Shown here: positions 45,477 to 53,997 of the stretch, one piece after another
Layout of the letters: the number at the start of each line of letters is the position of its first letter
Position numbering within the stretch: the stretch's first letter is position 1
From: Flavobacterium nitrogenifigens
Lineage (GTDB): Bacteria; Bacteroidota; Bacteroidia; Flavobacteriales; Flavobacteriaceae
Assembly: GCF_003254565.1 (NCBI RefSeq)
Contig: NZ_QJRI01000162.1
Coordinates: 1-64,000 of the forward strand
Direction: 5' to 3'
Length of the DNA stretch: 64,000 nt
Made by a program: the position numbers and the translations under genes
Notes under the pieces: generated by a model
The model's input: only the letters and a program-made list of their open reading frames with translations
What the model was told of the DNA's origin: nothing
Databases searched by the model: none

Positions 45477-45568
45477 TTTATAAATACTTTTGCATTTGCT
45501 GCAGTTGGCTTAATTTTCCCTGCTAAATGGAATAATTTTACAAGTGGCAAAAATATAGAGAGTCCCAA

Positions 45569-45613
45569 TATATTTAGCTGATTAATATCTTTATAAAATT
45601 TGATTTAAATCAA
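45569..45613 (-). promoter_or_regulatory. FNR-type box upstream of the methyltransferase unit
   Basis: TTGATTTAAATCAA (45600-45613); 23 nt further on the minus strand comes TAAATATA (45569-45576) and, slightly later, TATATTGG. This is the weakest -7 match of the five but keeps TA at the shared position. Confidence 0.6.
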
Positions 45614-45761
45614 AAAAAAAAGAATGGACAGAAAATGTAATATAACTGGCCACTTTGGCAGCCGAATATTATCCATTAGAGATAAATAAATAACCCATGG
45701 CATAAATAGAGGGCAGGATATTTTTAGAATCTGCCCTTAAAGCCGGAAAAGTGCCATCTTC

Positions 45762-46056
45762 TTTCCAGCAGCGCTTCCCCAAAAAGCTTTTCCAATTAAA
45801 GCAAAAGCAGCAAACAGCTTTTTTTTGGGGATGCCGCAGGATTCAAAAATAGTTGGCTATAGTTAAAAATGAATTAATAGTAAGATCCCTTGCAAAGAAA
45901 ACCAGAGATTAAAGAAGCTAAATCTCTGGCGGCAATAATAACAAAAAAGTCTGATTTTTAGCTGTCTGAAATTCTCCTAAAAATCATTCTCATTCCCATG
46001 AACGTGAGAAGCGAAAATAGCATAAATATCCGAACTATTTTTTTGATTTAAATCAA
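45762..46056 (-). ncRNA. Candidate structured RNA, copy 2 (about 295-nt repeat)
   Basis: Counterpart of 31758-32049. From the FNR box at 46043 on the minus strand it holds, in order, a GATTTTTAG/CTAAAAATC stem, the CCAGAGATT/AATCTCTGG hairpin (45902-45929), a well-conserved stretch, and a terminal stem AGCTTTTTTTTGGGG (45816-45830) / CCCCAAAAAGCT (45777-45788). The stem is longer than in copy 1 and its loop is unrelated, as expected if pairing is under selection. No YoaK gene follows this copy, so here it would be a free-standing transcript ending before the methyltransferase promoter. The flanking stretch 45614-45761 and 46057-46294 shows nothing else. Confidence 0.55.
46012..46056 (-). promoter_or_regulatory. 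FNR-type box and promoter of RNA copy 2
   Basis: TTGATTTAAATCAA (46043-46056), 23 nt, TATTTTCG (46012-46019) on the minus strand; the box, spacing and -7-like element are identical to the promoter at 32005-32049. Confidence 0.68.
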
Positions 46057-46294
46057 GAATTCCGTCAAAGGATTCCGATTTCAATTATAAATCAGCAGCG
46101 ATATAAGAGCTGCCCTAAATTAAGGCTCCAAAACGCAAAGCCCTTTATTAAGCCCACGACATTGCCACACTCCTTTCGTTTTATCTTTATATTGCACGCA
46201 TTCTTCGCGTATGCATCTTGATTGAACCGCATTATATTTCCCATTCTCCATTTCAGAAAGGCATTGCAGATGGAAATGCAGACCAATAAAAAAA

Positions 46295-46603
46295 TCATAC
46301 AAGCCGCAAAAAAAATCTTTTTCCGGCAATCCGCTCCAATCCTAAAACGCTGAGAGAGCTTTCATCGCTATTAGAATCTATAGCCACAAGGCCTAAACTT
46401 TCCAATTCCAATAAGGCCTCCATGACTCTTGACTCAATTTCGATGCTGCTGCCCGATAAGGATGCGCCGCTGCCAGGGCCGCAAAACATTTCGGCCATTT
46501 CTTCAAAAGCCACGCTGCAGGGATACGCATGCCCTAGAACGATCAAAATCTGATCTAAAAACTCGCACCTGCCTTTCTCCTTCCCAATATCCATTTGATC
46601 CAT
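46295..46603 (-). CDS. Small helical protein, paralogue B of the 102-aa family
   Basis: 102 aa, MDQMDIGKEKGRCEFLDQILIVLGHAYP onward, closely related to the protein at 34136-34432 (FEEMAE, MEALLELE, GL-AIDS, DES-L-LGL-RIA-KR shared). The same arrangement of decayed Crp end, then this gene, is seen in both places. Possible small DNA-binding or regulatory protein; no family recognised. Its last residues differ from paralogue A because the frame runs on. Confidence 0.7.
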   Translation of the reverse strand: MDQMDIGKEKGRCEFLDQILIVLGHAYPCSVAFEEMAEMFCGPGSGASLSGSSIEIESRVMEALLELESLGLVAIDSNSDESSLSVLGLERIAGKRFFLRLV

Positions 46604-46675
46604 ATATTTCTAAAATTCAAAACCGTTATAGGCTTATATATAACTTACATTCTGATATCTTCCGCTTTATTCGGA

Positions 46676-46760
46676 CTAAAAGTTAGCGGCATCGCCCAGC
46701 TGTGAAAAATTGAACAGCCGTATTCCAGATCAGCCTATCATCATTAAAATGGCGGCCATC
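46676..46760 (-). pseudogene. Remnant of a Crp/Fnr regulator C-terminus (copy E)
   Basis: The minus strand reads HFNDDRLIWN in one frame and then RLFNFSQLGDAANF, stop, in another. Together these match the last 30 residues of the intact Crp protein (FKNENLIWMEGRKIQLVNFQ...ANFY), with a frameshift at the join. It lies 73 nt upstream of paralogue B. Confidence 0.7.
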
Positions 46761-46905
46761 TTTGATCTGTCTAATGCCGGCAGACAGTACTCAAATAGCT
46801 TGCCGAAACCGAGAAAAACCCTTCTGGGGAAATTGGCAATGAGCTGAATTAAAATAGCCGGGTCATGTCAAAAAACTAATATCATAATTTGCCTAAATAA
46901 TAAAA

Positions 46906-46931
46906 CCAGAGATTTAGCGGCTAATCTCTGG
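46906..46931. repeat. CCAGAG-type hairpin, copy H4
   Basis: CCAGAGATTTAG (46906-46917), 3-nt loop, CTAATCTCTGG (46921-46931). The distance from its right end to the FNR box at 47040 is 109 nt, compared with 115 and 114 nt for the copies at 31895 and 45902. Conserved spacing suggests it is part of the transcript made from the box. Confidence 0.7.
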
Positions 46932-47008
46932 CCCTATAGTTCCATAACAAATAAATCCTACTAAAATCCTGATAATAGCCGCTGCTCAATTCTAGGAGTC
47001 TCCAAAGA

Positions 47009-47053
47009 CTAAAATACAATTAAATGCTTTGCAAAAAATTTGATTTAAATCAA
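47009..47053 (-). promoter_or_regulatory. FNR-type box and promoter upstream of hairpin H4 and paralogue B
   Basis: TTGATTTAAATCAA (47040-47053), 23 nt, TATTTTAG (47009-47016) on the minus strand. The next real gene in that direction is the 102-aa paralogue B, about 400 nt away across the Crp remnant. The 47054-47384 stretch to its right shows no gene. Confidence 0.65.
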
Positions 47054-47384
47054 GTAAATATTTTTCAAGACAAACGTATCGGCAACATTTTTAATATTTT
47101 AAAAAAATCGCGAGACAAATCGGCAAACCAATAAAAAAAGTGAATTCAAGATCTTCCCATTAAAATTGCGAATCTTTCTAGCCCCTTCTGCGCCACTGGC
47201 CAAAACCAAAACTTAGAAAAAAGGAAAAAACGCATAACCAACTAAATGGGGATGCAAACTGTAACTGGAAATAAAACAAATAAGAGCAATTATCCGAAAC
47301 AAAAATTTATTCTGGTTTCCCTTTCTTGAAGACATCCTCTAACAAAGGCTCTCTTAAGGCGGCAGAAAGATGCCTCTGCTTATT

Positions 47385-48368
47385 TTAAAGATTAAGTTTG
47401 GTTACGGGAAATTTAACCACAAAAAGATTTCTTACGTCCTCATCGTGTTCCCAGACCTTAACGACAATGCCTTCAGATATTCCTACAAGCGAATCGTTTT
47501 TAAAAACTTCCAGTTTTGCTCTTATCGGATAAACTTTAATGCGGTAATCATATTCTGTCAGTTCGATCTTTTGCTTATTAGTTACCTTGTATAAGGCAAG
47601 AAAATCATCAAATGTTACAGGAAAATCCAGACTATCACTGCCTCTCTTTAAGCTATCAAGCCATTTATTAGTTTCCACAACCTGCATTAGCCCCTCAAAA
47701 CTTGATTTAGCCCACTTTTTATTATCTTTTAAACTATTGATTTTTCCTTTAAAATCCCTATAATTCCTTATCAATTCAATAGAGCTTAAGTCCACGCTCT
47801 GGATCAATTTTCTGTCAAACAGCTGAGTGCTGGATATTATATCTAATGAATTCCCCGAGATAAAAAAACCATTCTTCCATCCCTGTACATTAAGAGAATC
47901 TAGATCTTTATCCTCGATTATCCTTAATTCCAATTCTGCTGTGTTCTTAAAGAAGTCAGGCGCTCTTTCATCAGCATTGTCTATGTGAAATGTAACTCTT
48001 GCCGTAATATCTTTAATTTTAATAGCGGATAATTCCATTACAGCCTCTTTTATTTCTTTATCAGCTGAAATTGGCGGTGATACCATCCACCAGATCAAAA
48101 CAAGAATAAAAACAGCAATACCGGAACCAGCCTGCATAGTAATTTTTCCAAATTTAGTTTCCGGAGACTGCCCAGTCAGCCTAACCGAACCTGAAAGAAA
48201 AAATGCAAATAGGCCAGCCAGTAAAGATGAGGCAAATGCCATCATTCTTTGCTTGTAAAATGGAAGAGTATCAGGAGAAAATAAAAAAATATAAATAAAA
48301 AAAACTAAAAGCACCGAACCAAAAATGTAGGTTCCCATTTTCTTGTCATTATAACTCTTCGTTGCCAT
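47385..48368 (-). CDS. Membrane protein of unknown function
   Basis: 327 aa from MATKSYNDKKMGTYIFG (48368); starts at 48431 or 48338 cannot be excluded, since no ribosome-binding sequence decides. Three hydrophobic segments near the N-terminus (GTYIFGSVLLVFFIYIFLF, MAFASSLLAGLFAFFL, GIAVFILVLIWWM) precede a soluble domain of about 210 residues. No family recognised. Monocistronic, AT-rich codon use unlike the transfer block. Confidence 0.65.
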   Translation of the reverse strand: MATKSYNDKKMGTYIFGSVLLVFFIYIFLFSPDTLPFYKQRMMAFASSLLAGLFAFFLSGSVRLTGQSPETKFGKITMQAGSGIAVFILVLIWWMVSPPISADKEIKEAVMELSAIKIKDITARVTFHIDNADERAPDFFKNTAELELRIIEDKDLDSLNVQGWKNGFFISGNSLDIISSTQLFDRKLIQSVDLSSIELIRNYRDFKGKINSLKDNKKWAKSSFEGLMQVVETNKWLDSLKRGSDSLDFPVTFDDFLALYKVTNKQKIELTEYDYRIKVYPIRAKLEVFKNDSLVGISEGIVVKVWEHDEDVRNLFVVKFPVTKLNL

Positions 48369-49119
48369 ACATTGCATCGTTTTACATTGGATATATCTTT
48401 GCTGTCCAATTCTGTTACACGCTGCTATCAAAATTAAGAAAAAGATAGATATAAAAAATCAGTATAAATACGTATTGCATTATATTTCTTCATTTCGTGG
48501 TTCCAAAGCAATATAATAAGATTCTGCCGCATCTCTCAAATAAATCTAGAAGCAATCTTGAATCCAAAAATTATACGGCCAATTTGCAAAACGAACGCTT
48601 GTTATGGACTTTGATAACGGCAGTATCCGAACCGCTTTTATCTATGTTTATTATTCTTGGCCGGCCAAAAGAAAGCCGCTGCATTGCCTTATTTACCCGC
48701 TAATCTGTATAAATAGCACCTAACTCCTTTTACTTATATATTAGTCTCACCCAATCTCCAGCTCATCCCTACTCCTCCGAAATTTATAAAAACTGCGAAA
48801 ATTTCCGTGTCAAAATCGGGGTGCAGGTTTTGGCTTTGGATGCAACCTCCAAAATTAAATGCTAAAATAATATCTCTCATTTCAAATTCACTTACTTTTA
48901 GGTAACTGCTTTTAAAATGGAAGAATCCTGCCTTACTAAATTAAAAATAAAAGATGTCCTTAGTCAAACCTAAATAAAACGGTAAAAACCAATTACTTAA
49001 ATATTTTCCATTGATTAATTTAATCCGTTCAAAAACAAACAGAATTAAAAAATAAGGAGCTAGAATTAGTTCGCGGAGATTGCCCCTTGTTTAACAAATG
49101 GCTTCTAATATTTAAATTA
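48369..49119. other. Gene-free spacer upstream of the TonB receptor
   Basis: About 740 nt without a convincing gene. A plus-strand frame at 48497-48703 (68 codons) has no recognisable features. The right end leads into the iron-type promoter at 49120. No repeat shared with other parts of the window was seen. Confidence 0.4.
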
Positions 49120-49151
49120 TTTGTATTTAGTCTAAATAAATAATAAGTTTG
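49120..49151 (+). promoter_or_regulatory. Bacteroidetes promoter with embedded metal-type operator for the siderophore receptor
   Basis: TTTG (49120-49123) and a perfect -7 box TAAGTTTG (49144-49151) are 20 nt apart, the expected spacing. Exactly between them is the perfect 15-bp palindrome TATTTAGTCTAAATA (49124-49138). A repressor there would block the polymerase. TTTAG/CTAAA palindromes are typical of Fur/DtxR-type metalloregulators, so iron repression of the downstream receptor is likely. Confidence 0.7.
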
Positions 49152-49174
49152 CGGACGAAAAATAAATAACCGCC

Positions 49175-51622
49175 ATGAAATTAACTTTCTCTTTCTTATT
49201 ACTGCTCGCCTTTCTGCATATTGGTTCGGCGCAAAATGCTAAAATTACCGGAAAAATTATTTCCGAAAATAACGAAGCCGTCTCTTACGCTTCCATATCA
49301 ATTAAAAGTCCTAAAAAGAATGCTGTTTCTGATGACAAGGGAAATTTTGAAATTGCAAATCTTGCTGCCGGAAACTATACAGTCTATTTCTCTGCGATGG
49401 GATTCACAGCAGAACAAAAAAACGTTGAACTGCATGAAAATGAAAATCTCGATATTTCCATTACTTTAAAAGAAAACATCAATGCGCTGCAGACTGTAGA
49501 AATTACCGGACGCAAAGAAAAATCATATCGAAATACCAAATCTTTTATCGGTGCCAAAACAGAAATCGCTTTAAAGGATTTACCGCAGGCTGTTTCATAT
49601 GCCACAAAAGAGTTAATTGCCGATCAGGGAGCAATTCGCGTGGGCGACGTAGTAAAAAATTTCAGCGGTGTAAGCCAGTTTACTTTTTACGACGATATCT
49701 CCATTAGAGGTTTTAGAATAAACGGAGGAAGCAATACGCAATTGCTAAATGGCATGCGAACCTCTACCGGATTTTGGAAACAGCCTCTGGCAAACTATCT
49801 GGAGCGTGTGGAAGTTTTAAAAGGACCATCATCGGCACTGTTTGGAAATGCTTCTCCTGGAGGAGTTTTAAATCGTGTGACCAAAAAACCTTTGGATCAG
49901 GCAGCAAACAGTGTGAGTTTTTCTACGGGAAGTTTCAACACTTTAAGAGCTTTAGCCGATTTCACAGGCCCTTTAACCGAAGATAAATCGCTTTTATACC
50001 GTCTGAATCTAGGTTACGAAAATGCCAACTCATTCAGAGATCTGCAATACGATAAGAATATTGTTGTAGCTCCTTCCCTATCTTTTCTTCCGAATGATAA
50101 AACAAGCGTAAATTTTGATTTGATCTACAGCAGTTCGAATGGAAATCTGGACCGCGGACAATCCACTTACGAAAACAGCCTCTACTCTACAAAAATTTCA
50201 AATTCGTTAAACTCAACAAACGATTATTTAAAAGAGGAAACCTATATCGTTACAACTTCCTTAAATCACCAGTTTTCAGATCGCTTATCGTTTTCGGGAT
50301 CTTATATCAGAACGGGCTACAACGAGGATCTTTTAGAGCATCGCGGTGCCAATAAATATGCTTCTGCCGCAGACGGGTCTACAATCCCAACAGCAATTGA
50401 AATGCAGGTTTTCCAACGCAAGCGCAAGCGTTATATCGACAATCTTTCCACTTTCTTTAAATACGAAGCTAAAACAGCCGCTTTAGGCCATAATCTGATA
50501 GCTGGTTTTGATTATGCTCAGGAAGAGGTTCCCGCAGGAGGTTCGCAATTGACTGCAAGCGGTTACCGAAATGCCGCCAACAATGGCTTTATTGCCACTT
50601 ATAACCCTGCAAACAAATCCAATTATTTGTTGGATTCTAAAGGAAATCCAGTGCCAAACGTAGCTCATTTTGATTTGAGCAATCCATTTGCATCGCAGCA
50701 GCTAAAAGATATGAGCAAATATTTTTATGCGGCGCGCCAGGTTGACCCAACCTATTATTCATTGTATGGAATCTATATTCAGGACCATATTAAATTTGGC
50801 GCTTTTCAGGCTTTAATCGGTATTCGCTACGATGAATATTCAGATAAAGTAAATTACAAAAAAGCTACAGAAACAAAAGTAAAACAGCATTCGTTTTTAC
50901 CGCGTTTTGGCCTTACTTATACCCTTAATCCAAATATTAACCTATACGGAACTTATGTTCAGGGCTATAATCCTCAAACGGCGTCTACTCTGGCAAATCC
51001 AAATGCAGGAGGGCCATTTAATCCATTAGAAAGCAATATGTTTGAATTTGGAGGAAAATCATCCTGGTTCAACGAAAAACTTTTTGTGACGGTTGCCTTA
51101 TTCAAAATACAGCAGAAAAACACATTGTATCCTGCAAATGATCCGTCGAATCCAGATTTAATGAGATCTATTGGTGAGGAGGAATCTAAAGGGATCGAAA
51201 TTGATATTAATGGAAATATCACCCGCAATTGGAGCATTTCTGCCGCTTACAGCTATAATGAAGCTTTTATTACAGAAAGCCCCATTGAAGTCGAAATTGG
51301 AAGACAAAAACCAAATACGCCTCGACAGCAGGGCAATATCTGGACTCGCTACAATTTTACGGATGGCGCTTTAAAAGATTTTGGAATCGCAATGGGATCT
51401 AATTTTGCAACAACACGCACCATGAGCCAGACCACTACGGAAACGCTTCCTGGATATACCTTATTCAATGCCGCTTTTTACTATAATATCAATAAGTTTA
51501 AAATTCAGCTGAATGCTAATAACATTCTAAACAAAACCTATTGGGTTGGAGGATACGACTATATCCGCTTATTCCCTGGAGCACCTTCAAACTGGCTTTT
51601 GACCCTTGGCTATTCTTTCTAA
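49175..51622 (+). CDS. TonB-dependent siderophore receptor (FpvA/FhuA-like)
   Basis: 815-aa outer-membrane receptor. Signal peptide (FSFLLLLAFLHIGSAQ), CarboxypepD-like beta domain (about 20-105, ISENNEAVSYASISIK), plug domain with RGFRINGG and RVEVLKGPSSALFGNASPGGVLNRVTKKP (about 170-235, the siderophore-receptor hallmark), then a 22-strand barrel ending in aromatic GYSF. Followed after 45 nt by a PepSY membrane protein, the usual partner in ferric-siderophore uptake. The promoter carries a metal-type operator. Confidence 0.93.
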   Translation: MKLTFSFLLLLAFLHIGSAQNAKITGKIISENNEAVSYASISIKSPKKNAVSDDKGNFEIANLAAGNYTVYFSAMGFTAEQKNVELHENENLDISITLKENINALQTVEITGRKEKSYRNTKSFIGAKTEIALKDLPQAVSYATKELIADQGAIRVGDVVKNFSGVSQFTFYDDISIRGFRINGGSNTQLLNGMRTSTGFWKQPLANYLERVEVLKGPSSALFGNASPGGVLNRVTKKPLDQAANSVSFSTGSFNTLRALADFTGPLTEDKSLLYRLNLGYENANSFRDLQYDKNIVVAPSLSFLPNDKTSVNFDLIYSSSNGNLDRGQSTYENSLYSTKISNSLNSTNDYLKEETYIVTTSLNHQFSDRLSFSGSYIRTGYNEDLLEHRGANKYASAADGSTIPTAIEMQVFQRKRKRYIDNLSTFFKYEAKTAALGHNLIAGFDYAQEEVPAGGSQLTASGYRNAANNGFIATYNPANKSNYLLDSKGNPVPNVAHFDLSNPFASQQLKDMSKYFYAARQVDPTYYSLYGIYIQDHIKFGAFQALIGIRYDEYSDKVNYKKATETKVKQHSFLPRFGLTYTLNPNINLYGTYVQGYNPQTASTLANPNAGGPFNPLESNMFEFGGKSSWFNEKLFVTVALFKIQQKNTLYPANDPSNPDLMRSIGEEESKGIEIDINGNITRNWSISAAYSYNEAFITESPIEVEIGRQKPNTPRQQGNIWTRYNFTDGALKDFGIAMGSNFATTRTMSQTTTETLPGYTLFNAAFYYNINKFKIQLNANNILNKTYWVGGYDYIRLFPGAPSNWLLTLGYSF

Positions 51623-51667
51623 ATAGCTTTAACTGCATTTAAAAAATATTTTTCATCTCCTATCTGC

Positions 51668-52789
51668 ATGAATAAAACATTTAAAAAAAATATTGGGTAT
51701 TTACATTTATGGCTCGGACTAGCGTCCGGGCTTATTGTATTTATTGCAGCCCTTACCGGAAGCATTCTGGTTTTTGAAGAAGAGATTGATTCTTTTATAC
51801 ATCCTGAATTCTATAAAGTTTCTGCCATCGGAACAAAAAAAATGCCTGTCGATCTTTACCTTGCTTCCATTGAAAAACAATACAGAATTACAGCATTAGA
51901 CCGAATCCAAACTTATCAGGATCCGGCGAGAACCGCAATTATTTCCGGAACAGATGCCGATAAAAAGGATCAGGTTTTCTCAGTAGATCCGTATACGGGA
52001 AAAGTATTGGCTGCAATTCCAGAAAAAAGCAGGTTTTTCTCTATCATTTTAGATCTGCATCGCCATTTAATTCTAGGAGAAGTTGGAAAGTTTATCACAG
52101 GCTGCAGCTGCCTTATTTTTGTTTTCATGCTGCTTTCGGGGCTAATTTTATGGTGGCCAAAAAAGACAAAAAACCTAAAGCAGAGATTGACCGTAAAATG
52201 GAACGCTTCTTTTAAAAGGGTTAATTGGGATTTTCATTCCAATTTTGGCTTCTACAGTTTTCTATTCCTTCTGATAATCTCTTTGACTGGATTAACGTGG
52301 TCTTTCAAATGGTTTGAAAGCGGCATTTATCTATTAGCAGATGGAACAGGTAAAAAACCTTCGGCTAAAGTTGAAAATCCGACGAAAACAGATCCAAAAA
52401 TGGACAAAACTTATTTCTATCAAAACATACTTTCTAAAACAGAAAACATCTATAAATACAAAGGCGATACGCAGATTAGAATTCCATCTGATACCATAAA
52501 CAGCATTATGGCTATTAAATTGAATCTTGAAAAATCCATTCCCAATATTTCAAGCATGGCTTATTTTGACAAATATACAGGCAAGCTTTTGAAAATTAGG
52601 CCATATGAATCCCTGAGCAGCGGAGATAAAGTGCGACGCCTAATTTATCCGATCCATACGGGAAGCATTTATGGCTATCCAACAAAAATCTTAGCTTTTC
52701 TGGTTTGCCTATTTGCGGCAACATTACCCGTAACAGGATTTCTTATCTGGTTGGGAAGAAAGAAAAAGAACCGTTACTGTTTCTTCTGA
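51668..52789 (+). CDS. PepSY-associated TM helix protein (siderophore-linked reductase type)
   Basis: 373 aa with four transmembrane segments: LHLWLGLASGLIVFIAALTGSILVFEEEID at the N-terminus, then about 145-165, 190-210 and 340-360. Histidines in LHRHLILGEVG, WDFHSNFGFYSF and IHTGSIYG fit haem or metal binding. PepSY_TM proteins next to siderophore receptors are believed to reduce ferric siderophores in the inner membrane. Its last 16 nt overlap the 3' end of the convergent lipoprotein gene. Confidence 0.9.
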   Translation: MNKTFKKNIGYLHLWLGLASGLIVFIAALTGSILVFEEEIDSFIHPEFYKVSAIGTKKMPVDLYLASIEKQYRITALDRIQTYQDPARTAIISGTDADKKDQVFSVDPYTGKVLAAIPEKSRFFSIILDLHRHLILGEVGKFITGCSCLIFVFMLLSGLILWWPKKTKNLKQRLTVKWNASFKRVNWDFHSNFGFYSFLFLLIISLTGLTWSFKWFESGIYLLADGTGKKPSAKVENPTKTDPKMDKTYFYQNILSKTENIYKYKGDTQIRIPSDTINSIMAIKLNLEKSIPNISSMAYFDKYTGKLLKIRPYESLSSGDKVRRLIYPIHTGSIYGYPTKILAFLVCLFAATLPVTGFLIWLGRKKKNRYCFF

Positions 52790-53799
52790 AAATAAAGATA
52801 ATTAGTCGTTGCCCCTGCGTCTCGCAATCGTATCTGAGAATTATTAAACTCAAACAATTTCCAGTTAAAATTCAATTTAGAAAGCACTCCAGTGCTAAAA
52901 CTTATATTTACTGCCGTAATCCCGTTTTGGACTGAACTCTCCCACTGCCCAGTTTCTGAAACTCCTGCTTTGCTGGCAACTACCGATTTATCTGTTTTAA
53001 ATACAAATGAATAATCGCTGTAATTTGAAGTCTTAACAGTGCCATCATAAAAATAGGGTATTTCCCAAGAACCTTTTGTGATGGCTGCTGTAAAATCCAA
53101 CTGCACAAGATTATTTTCAGGACAATAGTCTATGGCATATTTAATGGCATTTTCAAACTCGAGATTATTTGAAATCGATTTTATCTGACTATTATAATCC
53201 GTAATTGCGATAGGGTACTTTAGAGATATGTACTGGCTTTCATTTAAATTTTTAATAAAATTGAAAAAGGCCTCGTCGCTTACTATCGATTGAGAACCCG
53301 CTGCTTGATTGGTGCTGTTGTAGCTATTAATGGTTATCGGATAATTGATATTCAGACCGTTGATTTTGGATAAAAGATCCGGATAGAGATTCCAATAATC
53401 AATCAAAGAATCAAAATCTGCCTGATTTGGAATCAGTTTTTCGATGTAATTGTAGTAGACCATCGTTACCGGAAAATCTATTCTTACAATATCCTCATCA
53501 TAATTGCTGGCGTTGATGTTATCCAAAACTTTCTGATAATCGGCTGTGGCATTAACCGCAATCTTCTCATTGTTTACCGTAACGGCATACGGGAGTTTTA
53601 TAGTGCAATAACTCGACCCGTCAATCATATTGTCCTGTACGGTTTTAACCATCGCAACCCTCTGCAGATAAGCTGTAAGCGGAGAAACAGCAGTAATTGT
53701 CCCCTGCGAAGTAGTGTTTTGTTCGTCTATTTCACTTTGGCAGGAAAACAGCAAGAACAGGAAAGCTGCAATTGATAAATATTTTTTCAAAAGGAACAT
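52774..53799 (-). CDS. Surface-type lipoprotein of unknown function, probable ECF regulon member
   Basis: 341 aa from MFLLKKYLSIAAFLFLLFSCQSE (53799), a clear lipoprotein signal with Cys20; longer starts would add an unlikely leader. The mature chain has three to four repeats of a motif containing [KN]-x-P-x-[AT]-[IV]-x-x-x-[YN] (for example LPYAVTVNNE, FPVTMVYYN, YPITINSYN, YPIAITDYN), each about 55-60 residues apart. It is divergent from the ECF sigma gene and preceded by the same GTAGGGTAA element as fecR. It may act with the TonB receptor of that system; substrate unknown. Confidence 0.78.
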   Translation of the reverse strand: MFLLKKYLSIAAFLFLLFSCQSEIDEQNTTSQGTITAVSPLTAYLQRVAMVKTVQDNMIDGSSYCTIKLPYAVTVNNEKIAVNATADYQKVLDNINASNYDEDIVRIDFPVTMVYYNYIEKLIPNQADFDSLIDYWNLYPDLLSKINGLNINYPITINSYNSTNQAAGSQSIVSDEAFFNFIKNLNESQYISLKYPIAITDYNSQIKSISNNLEFENAIKYAIDYCPENNLVQLDFTAAITKGSWEIPYFYDGTVKTSNYSDYSFVFKTDKSVVASKAGVSETGQWESSVQNGITAVNISFSTGVLSKLNFNWKLFEFNNSQIRLRDAGATTNYLYFQKKQ

Positions 53800-53922
53800 A
53801 TTTATGTTTTTACAAAGGTAAATAAATTTTGAAAGAAACTGTTTTTTAATACACTGAATCAAGGCTTTCATAATTTTCATCTATGCTAAATTATCAAAAA
53901 CCAATAGCATTTTATTCCTCAA

Positions 53923-53951
53923 TAAAACAATCATCTCTACTTTTACCCTAC
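53923..53951 (-). promoter_or_regulatory. ECF-type promoter element of the lipoprotein gene
   Basis: On the minus strand GTAGGGTAA (53943-53951), 13 nt, TGTTTTA (53923-53929), about 125 nt upstream of the ATG. Identical spacing to the elements at 54517 and 58071. Confidence 0.62.
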
Positions 53952-53997
53952 TTAAATTAAAAACAAATACTTTTACGCTGAAAAATTGAAACTCTAC

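Noticed and set aside
46092-46329. Two overlapping minus-strand frames (68-69 codons) between FNR box and paralogue B
   Set aside because: They overlap each other in different frames, partly overlap the real 102-aa gene, and have low-complexity composition.
48497-48703. 68-codon plus-strand frame in the spacer before the TonB receptor
   Set aside because: No ribosome-binding or promoter context and no family features.
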